From Halopseudomonas litoralis (GTDB lineage: Bacteria; Pseudomonadota; Gammaproteobacteria; Pseudomonadales; Pseudomonadaceae): 64,000 nt of DNA. The notes beneath the pieces were generated by a model. The model ran no database searches. It had not been told where the DNA came from and saw only the letters and a program-made list of their open reading frames with translations. The position numbers and the translations under genes were made by a program. Shown here in pieces: positions 1 to 9,176 of the stretch. The number at the start of each line of letters is the position of its first letter. Position 1 is the first letter of the stretch. The stretch lies in NCBI RefSeq assembly GCF_900105005.1, contig NZ_LT629748.1, positions 992,001 to 1,056,000 of the forward strand. Direction: 5' to 3'.

Positions 1-89
1 ATGAAGAGCGCGTAACGACGATAGGCCGGAGTAATACGGCTGACAAAGTCGTCCTTGGCATTTGCCGATGTTTCTGGCAATTGGGACAT
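1..89 (-). CDS. Unknown protein, N-terminal part only
   Basis: A reverse-strand reading frame starts at ATG (89) and runs off the left edge. The first residues are MSQLPETSANAKDDFVSRI, followed by a YRRYALF stretch. GGAG lies just upstream of the start, which supports a real translation start. Only 29 residues are visible, so no family can be named. It diverges from the ABC exporter genes to its right, and the roughly 190-bp gap between them presumably holds both promoters, although I see no convincing -35/-10 pair there. Confidence 0.5.
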   Translation of the reverse strand, partial: MSQLPETSANAKDDFVSRITPAYRRYALF

Positions 90-275
90 GGAGAATCTCC
101 GTGTGATGGTTATTGTTGTCAGGCAGAAGCATACGACCGGGCACTTCTGACCACAATCGACCGGACAGTCACATTTGTAGAGGTTTTGTAATTGCCAGCC
201 GGGAGGCTGTTCAACTTGAATCTGGTGATTTCACCCCCATATCGTGGGCCTGTTCCATGAATTAAAGGCGTATGC

Positions 276-1208
276 ATGACGGCAGCAATCACAATTCGCG
301 GGCTTGAAAAAACCTACCCCAATGGCATGCGTGCTCTCCGAGGCCTGGATCTGGATGTGGCGCAGGGCGACTTCTTTGCGCTGCTCGGCCCCAATGGAGC
401 AGGCAAGTCCACGACCATCGGCATCCTGTCGTCGCTGGTCAGCAAAAGTGCGGGCAAGGTGAGTATCTTCGGGCATGATCTGGATACCGATCTCATGGCG
501 GCCAAGCGTTGTATCGGTGTGGTTCCACAGGAATTCAACTTCAGCCAGTTCGAGAAGACGCAGGATATTCTGATCAACCAGGCCGGTTATTACGGTATTC
601 CCGCCGCCGAGGCACGCGAACGCTCCGAGCACTTTCTCCGTCGCCTGAGTCTGTGGGACAAGCGTGATGTGGCGTCGCGCATGTTGTCCGGCGGGATGAA
701 GCGGCGGTTGATGATCGCCCGCGCATTGATTCACGAGCCGAAGCTGCTGATTCTTGATGAACCGACCGCTGGTGTGGATATCGAAATCCGTCGCTCCATG
801 TGGCAGTTCCTGGAGGAGATCAATGCTCAGGGTGTCACCATCATCCTGACCACGCATTATCTGGAAGAGGCGGAACAGCTGTGCCGTAACATCGCCATCA
901 TCGACGGAGGGCAGATCATTCATCACACCGGCATGCGCGAGCTATTGAAGGAGTTGCACGTCGAAACCTTCCTGCTGGATTGCCGCAACGCGCTGGTACA
1001 GGCGCCGATGTTGAATGGCTATCCCTGCGCACTGGTGGATGACCACACGCTTGAAGTACAGGTCGACAAGGAGCAAGGCATGAACGGCCTGTTTGCCGAG
1101 CTGGCCGGGCATGGCATTGATGTATTGAGTTTGCGCAACAAGAGCAACCGGCTTGAGGAGTTGTTTCTCAACCTGGTGGACGGTAATTCGGAGAAGGAGA
1201 CAGCATGA
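276..1208 (+). CDS. ABC-2 type exporter, ATP-binding subunit
   Basis: This cytoplasmic ATPase of an ABC-2 exporter (YadG/CcmA-like family) would power the membrane partner encoded directly downstream. Visible motifs are the Walker A GPNGAGKST near residues 38-46, the ABC signature LSGGMKRRL near 137-145, Walker B LLILDEPTAGVD just after, and the H-loop TTHYLEEAE. Length (310 aa) is normal for the family and includes a C-terminal domain after about residue 215. The stop overlaps the next start by 4 nt (ATGA), which indicates translational coupling. The substrate cannot be told from sequence. Confidence 0.93.
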   Translation: MTAAITIRGLEKTYPNGMRALRGLDLDVAQGDFFALLGPNGAGKSTTIGILSSLVSKSAGKVSIFGHDLDTDLMAAKRCIGVVPQEFNFSQFEKTQDILINQAGYYGIPAAEARERSEHFLRRLSLWDKRDVASRMLSGGMKRRLMIARALIHEPKLLILDEPTAGVDIEIRRSMWQFLEEINAQGVTIILTTHYLEEAEQLCRNIAIIDGGQIIHHTGMRELLKELHVETFLLDCRNALVQAPMLNGYPCALVDDHTLEVQVDKEQGMNGLFAELAGHGIDVLSLRNKSNRLEELFLNLVDGNSEKETA

Positions 1209-1987
1209 ACATGCAGTATTGGCGCAACGGCTGGATCGCCTTCACCACCATCCTGTTCAAGGAAGTACGTCGATTCTCCCGCATCTGGCCGCAGACCCTG
1301 CTGCCGCCGGGTATCACCATGGCACTGTATTTCGTTATTTTCGGCAACCTGATTGGCAGCCGTATCGGCGAAATGGATGGCTTTTCCTATATTGATTACA
1401 TAGTACCGGGGCTGATCATGATGTCGGTGATCACCAACAGCTATTCCAATGTGGTGTCCAGCTTCTTCAGCACCAAGTTTCAGCGCTCCATCGAGGAGTT
1501 GATGGTGGCCCCTGTTTCGCCCCACGTGATCCTGTTGGGTTATACCCTGGGTGGCGTGGCGCGCGGGCTGGCGGTGGGGTTGATCGTGACGCTGATGTCG
1601 CTGTTCTTTACCCGGCTGAATGTGCAGCACATCGGGCTGACTGTTGCGGTGGTGTTTCTCACCTCGCTGGTATTTGCTCTGGGCGGATTCATCAACGCGG
1701 TCTTTGCCAGAAACTTTGATGACATCTCCATAGTGCCGACCTTCGTGCTGACGCCGCTGACCTATCTTGGTGGGGTGTTCTACTCGATCAGCCTGTTGCC
1801 AGAATTCTGGCAGAAGGTATCGCTGATCAACCCGATTCTGCATATGGTCAATGCGTTCCGCTACGGCATCCTCGGCGTGTCGGATATCCATATAGGCACT
1901 GCATTGATGCTGATGATGCTGTTTGCGGTGGTTCTCTATGTGTTCAGCTATCGGCTCTTGGTGCGCGGTACAGGCTTGCGTCAGTAA
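1205..1987 (+). CDS. ABC-2 type exporter, permease subunit
   Basis: This 260-aa inner-membrane protein of the ABC-2 permease family (YadH-like) has about six hydrophobic segments, for example around residues 30-55, 60-80, 105-130, 140-165, 170-190 and 228-250. The typical FVLTPLTYLGGVFYSI segment precedes the last periplasmic loop. It starts inside the end of the ATPase gene (ATGA overlap), so the two form an operon and one exporter. No accessory protein is encoded nearby, and the transported substrate is unknown. Confidence 0.92.
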   Translation: MNMQYWRNGWIAFTTILFKEVRRFSRIWPQTLLPPGITMALYFVIFGNLIGSRIGEMDGFSYIDYIVPGLIMMSVITNSYSNVVSSFFSTKFQRSIEELMVAPVSPHVILLGYTLGGVARGLAVGLIVTLMSLFFTRLNVQHIGLTVAVVFLTSLVFALGGFINAVFARNFDDISIVPTFVLTPLTYLGGVFYSISLLPEFWQKVSLINPILHMVNAFRYGILGVSDIHIGTALMLMMLFAVVLYVFSYRLLVRGTGLRQ

Positions 1988-2055
1988 CTATTGATTATTG
2001 GCCTGACCTGCACTCCACAGGTATGCTTGCGGGTCTCACTGAAGGAGACCCGCAG

Positions 2056-2889
2056 ATGCACCCGGCAGAACAATCGCCCCTCGGAAAAACCACCAGCTAC
2101 AACGGTATTTACACGCCGTCACTGTTGTATCCGATTCCGCGCCAACCTATCTGGCACGGCCTGGGGCTGGATCCGGAAAACTTGCCCTTCCATGGCGTGG
2201 ACGTATGGAACAGTTATGAGGTTTCCTGGCTCACTCCCTCGGGTAAGCCGGAAGTCGCAGCGGTGGAGTTCATCTTCCCGGTGACGGCCAGCGGGCGCAT
2301 TGTCGAGTCAAAGTCCTTCAAGTTGTATCTCAACTCGCTCAATCAGACCGTGTTCAGCGACCGTTCGGATGTGCTGCGTACCCTCGAGTCCGATCTGAGC
2401 GTGACTGCCCAGGCGCCGGTCATGGTGCGATTGTTGAATATGGGCCGGTTGCAGCAGGAAGGCATCGCGCGGCTGCCCGGCGAGTGTCTGGATGATCTGG
2501 ATATAGCCGTAGACGTCTACGAATACACGCCGTCCCTACTGCAGCGGGTGTCCGGCGGCGGTTGGGCGCGGGAGACATTGCACAGCCATCTGCTCAAGTC
2601 CAACTGTCCGGTCACCGGCCAGCCGGACTGGGGCAGCGTGATGATCAGTTATGCCGGACCTGCCATCGACAAGGCCGGCCTGCTGCGCTATCTGGTGTCC
2701 TTCCGGCAGCACGCAGACTTCCATGAGCAATGCGTCGAGAGGATATTTCTCGATCTGCAGCGGCTGCTGGGCGACGGTTGTGAGTTGACGGTATATGCGC
2801 GGTATCTGCGCCGGGGCGGGCTGGACATCAATCCCTGGCGTTCAACCAAGGCCGGCGTGCCGGACAATATGCGACTGGCACGCCAGTAA
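2056..2889 (+). CDS. queF: NADPH-dependent 7-cyano-7-deazaguanine reductase
   Basis: QueF reduces preQ0 to preQ1 in queuosine tRNA-modification synthesis, in the cytosol. The 277-aa length marks the long, two-domain form. The ESKSFKLYL substrate/NADPH motif lies near residue 93 and the active-site cysteine in LLKSNCPVTGQ near residue 190, with SFRQHADFHEQCVERI near the C-terminus. I chose the ATG at 2056 (MHPAEQSPLGK) because GAAGGAG lies 9 nt upstream; an in-frame ATG at 2023 lacks such a site. The gene is monocistronic and convergent with the DUF4404 gene, only 4 bp away. Confidence 0.96.
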   Translation: MHPAEQSPLGKTTSYNGIYTPSLLYPIPRQPIWHGLGLDPENLPFHGVDVWNSYEVSWLTPSGKPEVAAVEFIFPVTASGRIVESKSFKLYLNSLNQTVFSDRSDVLRTLESDLSVTAQAPVMVRLLNMGRLQQEGIARLPGECLDDLDIAVDVYEYTPSLLQRVSGGGWARETLHSHLLKSNCPVTGQPDWGSVMISYAGPAIDKAGLLRYLVSFRQHADFHEQCVERIFLDLQRLLGDGCELTVYARYLRRGGLDINPWRSTKAGVPDNMRLARQ

Positions 2890-2893
2890 GGGT

Positions 2894-3172
2894 TCAGATA
2901 CCCATGTTCGAAAGGCTTTGCACGACGTTTTGCAAGGTGGCTGCCAGCGTTGGGTGGCGCTCGGAAAACTCCTCGATCATCAGGTTGACCCCATCTACCA
3001 GGCTGGGGTCGGCGAGTGATTCCTCATTGCTCTCACTGACCAGCAGGCGCGCTTCGAGGTTGTCCGCCAGCGCCTGCAGCGAAATACGCTCTTCTGCGGT
3101 CAGAACGATATCTGGATCATTCAGGGTCTGCTGCAAGGAATCGAGCTGGGCTTTCAACTGTTCTTCGGCCAT
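2894..3172 (-). CDS. DUF4404 family protein
   Basis: This small acidic helical protein (92 aa, starts MAEEQLKAQLDSLQQTLND) matches what I know of the DUF4404 family, which is common in Pseudomonas and has no assigned function. It has no signal peptide or membrane segment and is rich in Leu, Glu and Ser with heptad-like spacing, so it is probably an all-helical cytoplasmic protein. It converges on queF and diverges from mlaA. Confidence 0.8.
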   Translation of the reverse strand: MAEEQLKAQLDSLQQTLNDPDIVLTAEERISLQALADNLEARLLVSESNEESLADPSLVDGVNLMIEEFSERHPTLAATLQNVVQSLSNMGI

Positions 3173-3368
3173 GGGCCACTCCTTTATTCGAAAAAGTCTT
3201 GGTCACACTATAGCTCTGTGCGATGTTCCCGTCTCCCCGGAGCGACTTGTTGAGGGTAGTGCAAAATTAACTGAGTTGGCCGTTGGTTTGAATTACAATG
3301 GCGACATGATACGCGCCATCGATGTCGGCGACGCCGCCATGAATGGCATGAATGGAGAGTAAGCACTG

Positions 3369-4094
3369 ATGAACCTCATGAATGCCACTGCCTGCGGTCT
3401 GCTGGCCGGAGCGCTCTCATTGTCATTGATCGTCCCGGCTTCGGCGCAGGATGCCGATGCTGACTACGCCGCCTACCCCAATCCCGATCCGTGGGAACCG
3501 GTCAATCGCGTGGTGTTCCGGTTCAATGACACGCTGGATACGTATGCTCTGAAGCCCGTCGCCAAAGGCTATGACTGGGCCATGCCGACCCCGTTGAATG
3601 ACGGTGTCACCAACGTCTTCAACAACCTCGGCGAACCGAAGAACCTGGTCAATAATCTGCTGCAGGGCAAGTTTCATGACGCCAGCGTGGACCTCTCGCG
3701 GTTTCTGATGAATACCACGCTCGGGGTTGTCGGTGTGTTCGATGTGGCGACTCGCATGGGGCTGCGCCGCAACGATGAAGATTTCGGTCAGACCCTGGGT
3801 CGCTGGGGTGTGGAAAGCGGCCCTTATGTCATGCTGCCTTTCTTCGGCCCGAGCACGCTGCGCGACGGCAGCGCTTTTGCTGCTGAAGGTTTTGCCGGCT
3901 ATAGCTATGGCAGTCAGATGGATCATGTACCAAGTCGCAACACCGCGGTGGGGGTGGATATTGTCGACACGCGTGCGGGCCTGCTATCGCAGGAAAGGCT
4001 CATCCGCGGCGACAAATACCGCTTCATCCGTAATGCCTGGTTGCAGAATCGTGAGTATAAGGTCATGGATGGACAGGTAGAGGACGACTTCTAG
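3369..4094 (+). CDS. mlaA: MlaA/VacJ family phospholipid-transport protein
   Basis: MlaA removes mislocalised phospholipids from the outer leaflet of the outer membrane and passes them to the Mla pathway. The 241-aa protein has the family core: DPWEPVNRVVFRFND near residue 40, NNLGEPKNLVNNLLQGK, then FLMNTTLGVVGVFDVA and EDFGQTLGRWGV. A signal peptide ends at VPASA. No lipobox cysteine follows it, so this copy looks periplasmic and not lipidated, unlike E. coli MlaA. The other Mla genes are not in this window. A second family member lies at 61,668-62,444. Confidence 0.92.
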   Translation: MNLMNATACGLLAGALSLSLIVPASAQDADADYAAYPNPDPWEPVNRVVFRFNDTLDTYALKPVAKGYDWAMPTPLNDGVTNVFNNLGEPKNLVNNLLQGKFHDASVDLSRFLMNTTLGVVGVFDVATRMGLRRNDEDFGQTLGRWGVESGPYVMLPFFGPSTLRDGSAFAAEGFAGYSYGSQMDHVPSRNTAVGVDIVDTRAGLLSQERLIRGDKYRFIRNAWLQNREYKVMDGQVEDDF

Positions 4095-4238
4095 TCTCCC
4101 CGACCTTGCCTATGGTTGCCTGTACGGGCGGATGGGAGTAATGTCTGCCCCTTGATGGCGTCAGGCTCGTTCTGACTCGAATACACCCCTGTGGTTGAGA
4201 AGTTCTGCCTGGCTTCTCGGCAATGACGTAGGGAAAAT

Positions 4239-5426
4239 ATGCAGCTTCCTGGCATTACCTTGCTGGTTATTGATGATGACGACATGGTTCGTCAAAGCAT
4301 CGCGATTCATCTTGAACAGTGTGGCTTCGAAGTTCTGCAGGCCAGTCACGCTCGTGAAGGTCTGGCACTTGTTGTTTCACACTCTCCGGCGCTGGTGCTG
4401 TGTGACCTGTACATGTCGGACATGAACGGGTTCGAGCTTCTCGCGCAGATCGGCGAACAGGCATCGGAAACGCCGGTGGTGGTCATTTCCGATGATGGAG
4501 TCATGAGCGACGTGGTCGAAGCGCTGCGCCTGGGTGCCAGCGATTATCTGATCAACCCTCAGGCCGACCTGGAAGTGCTGGAACATGCGGTGCGCCGCTC
4601 TCTTGATCGTGCGCATCTGCGCAACGAGAACCAGCGCATCCGCGAACGTCTCGAATTGGCCAACCGCGAGCTGGAGAATCATCTGCGTGAACTGCGAGAT
4701 GACCAGACGGCAGGACGCCAGGTTCAGCTCAACATGTTGCCGGCCACGCCCTGGAAAAGTGACGAGTATCTGTTCGAACACCGCATCATCCCTTCGCTGT
4801 ACCTCTCCGGTGACTTTGTCGATTACTTCCGTGTGTCTGAAACCCAGCTGGCCTTCTATCTGGCTGATGTGTCCGGACATGGCGCCTCCTCGGCTTTCGT
4901 CACCGTGCTGCTCAAATTCATGACCACCCGACTGCTGTACGAGCAACGCAAACAGCGAGAGCAGGGGCCGATTGCGTTCCAGCCTTCCGACGTGTTGGGG
5001 CATATCAACCGCAGCCTGATCAGCTGCAACCTCGGCAAGCATGTGACCATGCTGGGTGGCGTGATTGATGAAGCGCAGCAGACGCTGACCTACAGCATCG
5101 GTGGCCATTTACCCTTGCCGGTCCTGTGTGTTGGAGGCAAGGCGGAGTATCTGCAGGGCAAGGGGCGCCCGGTGGGGCTGTTTGCCGAGGCGGAATATGA
5201 AAACCATCAGATACCCCTGCCACCTCGATTCTCCCTCACGCTGTGCTCCGATGGCGTGCTTGATTGCGTCGAAGGGGCTACGCTGAAGGAAAAGGAAGAC
5301 CGGTTGCCCATATTGGTTGGGCAGGCAGGAGGAGATATGCAGACCTTCATGCAATTGCTCGGACTCGAGCACGCCAAGGTGATGCCCGATGACATCTCTG
5401 TATTGCTGTTGAGCAGGACACCCTAA
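4239..5426 (+). CDS. rssB: Response regulator with PP2C-type phosphatase domain (RssB-like)
   Basis: The N-terminal receiver domain (1-125) has the acidic pocket DDDD at 12-15, phosphoacceptor Asp56 (LVLCDLYMSD) and Ser84. A helical linker (about 130-165) leads to a SpoIIE/PP2C serine phosphatase domain with LADVSGHGASSAF and LCSDGVLD. This is the architecture of Pseudomonas RssB, an orphan regulator tied to RpoS turnover and coupled to an anti-sigma-antagonist gene, as here. The conserved receiver lysine, expected in DYLxKP, is Asn106 (DYLINPQ), so phosphorylation signalling may be altered. Its stop overlaps the next start (TAATG). Confidence 0.85.
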   Translation: MQLPGITLLVIDDDDMVRQSIAIHLEQCGFEVLQASHAREGLALVVSHSPALVLCDLYMSDMNGFELLAQIGEQASETPVVVISDDGVMSDVVEALRLGASDYLINPQADLEVLEHAVRRSLDRAHLRNENQRIRERLELANRELENHLRELRDDQTAGRQVQLNMLPATPWKSDEYLFEHRIIPSLYLSGDFVDYFRVSETQLAFYLADVSGHGASSAFVTVLLKFMTTRLLYEQRKQREQGPIAFQPSDVLGHINRSLISCNLGKHVTMLGGVIDEAQQTLTYSIGGHLPLPVLCVGGKAEYLQGKGRPVGLFAEAEYENHQIPLPPRFSLTLCSDGVLDCVEGATLKEKEDRLPILVGQAGGDMQTFMQLLGLEHAKVMPDDISVLLLSRTP

Positions 5427-5914
5427 TGATGACCACAGGCAGGATTCAGTTCGCTGAATCCGAAGGTACTTTTGTTCTCAAATTCATTGGCGATGTGCGC
5501 CTGACCTTGTGTGCGGCTCTTGATGCCTATATCGAAAAGATCTTCAGCGCACTGAGCTTCCAGTCCATCGTCATCGATCTGACCGAAACTCACGGGATTG
5601 ACAGCACCTCACTGGGGCTGCTGGCCAAACTGTCCATTCTCTCCAATAATCGGGTCGGGCTGCTGCCGACGCTCGTTTCCACTCATGCCGACATGAATCG
5701 ACTGCTGCAGAGCATGGGGTTTGATCAGATCTTCAACATCGTGGCCGAATCCACGCCTACCGATACCGAGCTGCAGGATCTGCCCGGGCAGATGTTGTCC
5801 GAAGATCAGGTAAAAGGGCGGGTGCTGGAGGCGCATCGCATTCTGATGGACCTCAACGAGCATAACCGCGCCGCCTTCACCGATCTGGTCGACACTCTCG
5901 AATCAAGCTGTTGA
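5426..5914 (+). CDS. rssC: STAS-domain anti-sigma factor antagonist (RssC-like)
   Basis: The 162-aa protein has a STAS fold in residues 1-105, with [20 protein letters not shown] holding the usual phosphorylatable serine after Asp-Ser, then a helical tail of about 55 residues. The upstream PP2C-type phosphatase would be expected to dephosphorylate this serine, making a partner-switching pair; that is inference from the families. Translation is coupled to the phosphatase by a TAATG overlap. Its last 12 bp overlap the 3' end of tal on the other strand. Confidence 0.85.
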   Translation: MMTTGRIQFAESEGTFVLKFIGDVRLTLCAALDAYIEKIFSALSFQSIVIDLTETHGIDSTSLGLLAKLSILSNNRVGLLPTLVSTHADMNRLLQSMGFDQIFNIVAESTPTDTELQDLPGQMLSEDQVKGRVLEAHRILMDLNEHNRAAFTDLVDTLESSC

Positions 5915-6853
5915 CGCGACCCGTTCGGCCAGCAATTTCTCCAGTTTGAGTTGGTCTGCGGCAAAGGCACGGATGCCCTCTGCCAGTTTTTCCGTCGCCA
6001 TGGCATCTTCATTGTGCGCCCAGCGAAATCCAGACTCATCCAGCAGTTGCTGCGGGTCTTCCGAAGGGCTGCTCAACAGGCCCGACGGGGTCAATGGGTC
6101 AGATTCTTCAGCCAGTTGCTGCAACAGGGAAGGGCTGATAGTCAGGCGATCGCAACCGCACAACGATTCGATCTGGCCAATATTGCGGAAGCTGGCGCCC
6201 ATCACCACGGTGGCGTACATATGCTGCTTGTAGTAGCGGAAAATGCGCGCCACTGATTGCACGCCCGGGTCGTCAGCACCCTGGTAATCCACGCCGTCGC
6301 GCTGTTTGTGCCAGTCATAGATTCTGCCGACGAAGGGCGAAATGAGAAACACACCGGCGTCGGCACAGGCCTGGGCCTGGGCGAAAGAGAACAGCAGCGT
6401 GAGATTGCACTGGATGCCTTCGCGCTCGAGCTCCGCAGCAGCCTGGATGCCTTCCCAGGTGGCGGCAATCTTGATCAGTACCCGGTCGCGGGTCACCCCA
6501 GCCTGTTCATAGAGAGCAATCAGCTTGTGCGCCTTGTCGAGAGTCGCAGCGCGGTCGAATGACAGGCGCGCATCGACTTCCGTGGAGACCCGGCCCGGCA
6601 CCAGTTTGATGATTTCACTGCCGACCGCCACGGCAAAGTGGTCGCAGGCGTCGGTAATCTGCTGATAGCTGCCGGAGGCCTGTTGCAATGCCTGGTCCAG
6701 CAAATACGCGTAGTCAGACTGTTGCGCGGCCTTCAGCAGAAGTGAAGGATTGGTAGTGGCATCCACGGGTTGCAGTGTGCGAATGGCATCGATATCGCCG
6801 GTGTCGGCGACAATCAGCGTGTGCTGACGGAGACTGTCCAGTTTGCTTGTCAT
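5903..6853 (-). CDS. tal: Transaldolase
   Basis: This enzyme of the non-oxidative pentose phosphate pathway transfers dihydroxyacetone from sedoheptulose-7-phosphate to glyceraldehyde-3-phosphate. The 316-aa length is that of the TalB class. [12 protein letters not shown] lies at residues 31-42, the Schiff-base lysine is Lys128 in [12 protein letters not shown], and [12 protein letters not shown] follows. It lies 43 bp downstream of dusA on the same strand and may be transcribed with it, in which case prophage integration upstream of dusA would also change its promoter. Confidence 0.97.
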   Translation of the reverse strand: MTSKLDSLRQHTLIVADTGDIDAIRTLQPVDATTNPSLLLKAAQQSDYAYLLDQALQQASGSYQQITDACDHFAVAVGSEIIKLVPGRVSTEVDARLSFDRAATLDKAHKLIALYEQAGVTRDRVLIKIAATWEGIQAAAELEREGIQCNLTLLFSFAQAQACADAGVFLISPFVGRIYDWHKQRDGVDYQGADDPGVQSVARIFRYYKQHMYATVVMGASFRNIGQIESLCGCDRLTISPSLLQQLAEESDPLTPSGLLSSPSEDPQQLLDESGFRWAHNEDAMATEKLAEGIRAFAADQLKLEKLLAERVASTA

Positions 6854-6896
6854 GATGGCCTGAGGAGGTTGCGAAGAAAGTGTCTTCGACCTTACC

Positions 6897-7943
6897 TCAA
6901 GCTTGTTGCAGTGAGCAATCCTGGGATTGCATGCGTGCGGTCATATCGGTGACCAAGCGGTCATAGAGTTCAAGCGGTTGGTCGGTGCGGTGGATTTCGG
7001 TGCTCAACTGTCGGCGGAAATACCGCGCGCCCGGCAGTCCCTGAAACAATCCGAGTATATGCCGGGTAATGTGATGCATCACGCCGCCTTGCTCGATATG
7101 TGCAACAATGTAGGGCCGTAGTGCCTCAAGTACCTGAATACGACTGAGTACTGGCGTTTCGTCCGCATAGAATCGTCTGTCTACTTCGACCATCAAGTAG
7201 GGATTGTGATAGGCCTCGCGGCCTACCATCACGCCGTCCAGTATCTGCAAGTGCTGCTGCATGGCATCCAGGTCGGTCAGTCCGCCATTGAGAATGATCT
7301 CAAGCTGCGGAAAATCAGCCTTCAACTGATGCACTACCTCGTAGCGCAACGGGGGGATGTCGCGGTTTTCCTTGGGTGACAGACCTTCCAGGATCGCTAT
7401 ACGGGCATGCACGATAAAGGTATCGCAGCCTGCTTCCTGGACCTGACCGACAAAATCACACAGCTCCCCATAGCTGTCGCGGCCATTGATGCCGATTCGA
7501 TGTTTTACTGTGACTGGCAGGCTGCAACTATCCAGCATCGCCTTGACGCCATCGGCTACCAGTGCCGGATGACCCATCAGGCAGGCGCCGATCAGATTGT
7601 TCTGCACTCGGTCACTGGGACAGCCGACATTCAGATTCACTTCGGCAAAACCAGCCTGTTCAGCCAGTTGAGCGCACTCAGCGAGTTCCTGTACATTGCT
7701 GCCGCCCAATTGCAGCGCCAGCGGCTGCTCCCCGGCGCTGTAGCCCAGCAGGCGCGAGCGGTCGCCATGCAGAACTGCACCCGTGGTGACCATCTCGGTG
7801 TACAGCAGGGCGTGCCGGCTGATAAGACGGGCAAAGTAGCGGTAATGGGCGTCAGTCCAGTCCATCATCGGGGCCACGCTGAACCGTCTATTCGGGCCGG
7901 GCCGCGTGATTGCTGGGTTTGATGGGGTTTTTGGCTCTGTCAT
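6897..7943 (-). CDS. dusA: tRNA-dihydrouridine synthase A, 5' end supplied by the prophage
   Basis: DusA reduces U20/U20a in tRNA with FMN and NADPH. The 348-aa protein has [18 protein letters not shown] at residues 22-39 and the catalytic cysteine in [12 protein letters not shown]. The gene is a chimera: everything upstream of the attL core (about the first 28 codons) lies on the prophage side. A second, homologous copy of this 5' end is present at 47,575-47,649 beyond the other prophage end. The prophage version therefore keeps dusA intact and gives it a new start and promoter region. Confidence 0.97.
   Translation of the reverse strand: MTEPKTPSNPAITRPGPNRRFSVAPMMDWTDAHYRYFARLISRHALLYTEMVTTGAVLHGDRSRLLGYSAGEQPLALQLGGSNVQELAECAQLAEQAGFAEVNLNVGCPSDRVQNNLIGACLMGHPALVADGVKAMLDSCSLPVTVKHRIGINGRDSYGELCDFVGQVQEAGCDTFIVHARIAILEGLSPKENRDIPPLRYEVVHQLKADFPQLEIILNGGLTDLDAMQQHLQILDGVMVGREAYHNPYLMVEVDRRFYADETPVLSRIQVLEALRPYIVAHIEQGGVMHHITRHILGLFQGLPGARYFRRQLSTEIHRTDQPLELYDRLVTDMTARMQSQDCSLQQA
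7857..7868. other. attL, left prophage junction inside dusA
   Basis: CCAGTCCATCAT here and CCAATCCATCAT at 47,587-47,598 match at 11 of 12 positions, with TCCATCAT identical. Both sit at the codons for the Met-Met-Asp-Trp motif of DusA. The two flanks on the prophage-left and host-right sides encode the same peptide ([18 protein letters not shown]) with different codons, which fixes the crossover in this motif. Confidence 0.85.
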
Positions 7944-7952
7944 GATTGTCTC

Positions 7953-8035
7953 GTTTACGCTTGTTTACTACTGTTTACGCCTATTTATTACACGCCGTTG
8001 CTACAATGTAGCAATCACAAAACGGAATGTAGCAA
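7953..8035. repeat. Phased repeats between dusA and the integrase gene (likely arm-type sites)
   Basis: GTTTAC occurs at 7953, 7963 and 7973, exactly 10 bp apart, with a weaker ATTTAT at 7983. Next come TTGCTACA (7998-8005) and its complement TGTAGCAA (8007-8014) as a perfect inverted pair with one central base, and another TGTAGCAA at 8028-8035. TTGCTACA recurs twice at the right end (47,511 and 47,522). Repeats shared by both prophage ends suggest integrase or excisionase binding. The region also has to hold the divergent dusA and integrase promoters. Confidence 0.65.
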
Positions 8036-8040
8036 ACGCC

Positions 8041-9168
8041 ATGGGCACGATCAGCAGCAGACAAAAGAAAGATGGTTCAACCAGCCACACGGCGCAGATC
8101 CGGATCATGCGCAACGGGAAGCGAGTTTATCAGGAAAGCCAAACCTTTGATCGGAAGCCTGCTGCAAAAGCGTGGATGAAGAAGCGGGAGGTGGAGCTGG
8201 GTGAGCCTGGTGCGCTTGAACGAGCTATGCGGCAGGGCGTGACGCTGAGGGAGATGGTTTACCAGTACCTGGAGCAGTATGAAAAAGTGCGGCCCCTTGG
8301 ATCGACCAAGCGCTTCACGCTGAAGGCCATTGCCGCGAGCTGGCTGGGTGATGTACTGGACTGTGATCTAACCAGCCAGAAACTGGTGGAATATGGTGTT
8401 TGGCGTACGAGTGACGAGGGTGGCGGCGTTCAACCCCAGACCGTCGGTAACGATCTTTCACACCTGGGAGCGGTAATGGCCGTGGCTCGCCCGGCTTGGG
8501 GCTATGATATCGATCCGCATGCCATGGCCGATGCGCGAAAGGTTTTGCGGCGCATGGGGCTATCGGCATCATCCAGCGAACGGAATCGCCGTCCCGAACT
8601 GGAAGAGTTGGATCGTTTGCTGACGCATTTCAGTGAGTTGCAGCTACGCCGCCCCACATCGATCAACATGCTGAAGGTGGTAGGGTTTGCGCTGTTCTCC
8701 ACCCGCAGACAGGAAGAGATCACCCGCATCCGGTGGGCTGATGTTGATGATGCGCATCAGCGAGTACTGGTTCGTGATATGAAAAACCCAGGCCAGAAGA
8801 TCGGCAATGATGTCTGGTGTTCCCTGCCCGATGAAGCCTGGGCCATACTCCAGAGTATGCCGCGGACATGCGATGAGATATTCCCCTACAACTCAGATTC
8901 AATCAGCGCAGCCTGGACGCGGACCTGCAAGTTTCTCAATATCACCGACCTGCGCTTCCATGACCTGCGTCATGAGGGAGTTAGTCGGTTGTTTGAGATG
9001 GGTTGGGATATTCCCAGGGTATCCAGCGTGTCAGGGCACCGGGATTGGAACTCGCTGCGACGCTATACGCATCTGCAGCGGAGGGGGAATCGATTCGAGG
9101 GATGGGAATGGCTGCAGAAGATTGTGGACGCCCCAGTCGAGCTGGGGGCCAGAGTGAGAGGCTGGTGA
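8041..9168 (+). CDS. int: Tyrosine recombinase, dusA-targeting prophage integrase
   Basis: This site-specific recombinase inserts and excises the prophage. The 375-aa protein has an N-terminal arm-binding region, a core-binding SAM-like domain (about 65-170) and a catalytic domain. The catalytic set is visible: Arg222 or Arg223 (FSTRRQEEITRIRW), Lys248, His307/Arg310 in FHDLRHEG, His333 in SGHRDW and the nucleophile Tyr342 in LRRYTHL. I start it at ATG 8041; the open frame extends back to 7906 but that would read through attL. Its position next to dusA fits the known dusA-associated integrase family. Confidence 0.93.
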   Translation: MGTISSRQKKDGSTSHTAQIRIMRNGKRVYQESQTFDRKPAAKAWMKKREVELGEPGALERAMRQGVTLREMVYQYLEQYEKVRPLGSTKRFTLKAIAASWLGDVLDCDLTSQKLVEYGVWRTSDEGGGVQPQTVGNDLSHLGAVMAVARPAWGYDIDPHAMADARKVLRRMGLSASSSERNRRPELEELDRLLTHFSELQLRRPTSINMLKVVGFALFSTRRQEEITRIRWADVDDAHQRVLVRDMKNPGQKIGNDVWCSLPDEAWAILQSMPRTCDEIFPYNSDSISAAWTRTCKFLNITDLRFHDLRHEGVSRLFEMGWDIPRVSSVSGHRDWNSLRRYTHLQRRGNRFEGWEWLQKIVDAPVELGARVRGW

Positions 9169-9176
9169 GCAATTGC

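Noticed and set aside
1991..2284. 97-aa forward frame overlapping the queF start
   Set aside because: Out of frame with queF, which has a strong ribosome site and full family motifs.
7953..7990. GTTTAC repeats as a mini CRISPR array
   Set aside because: The units are too short, spacing is 10 bp without spacers, and no cas genes are present.
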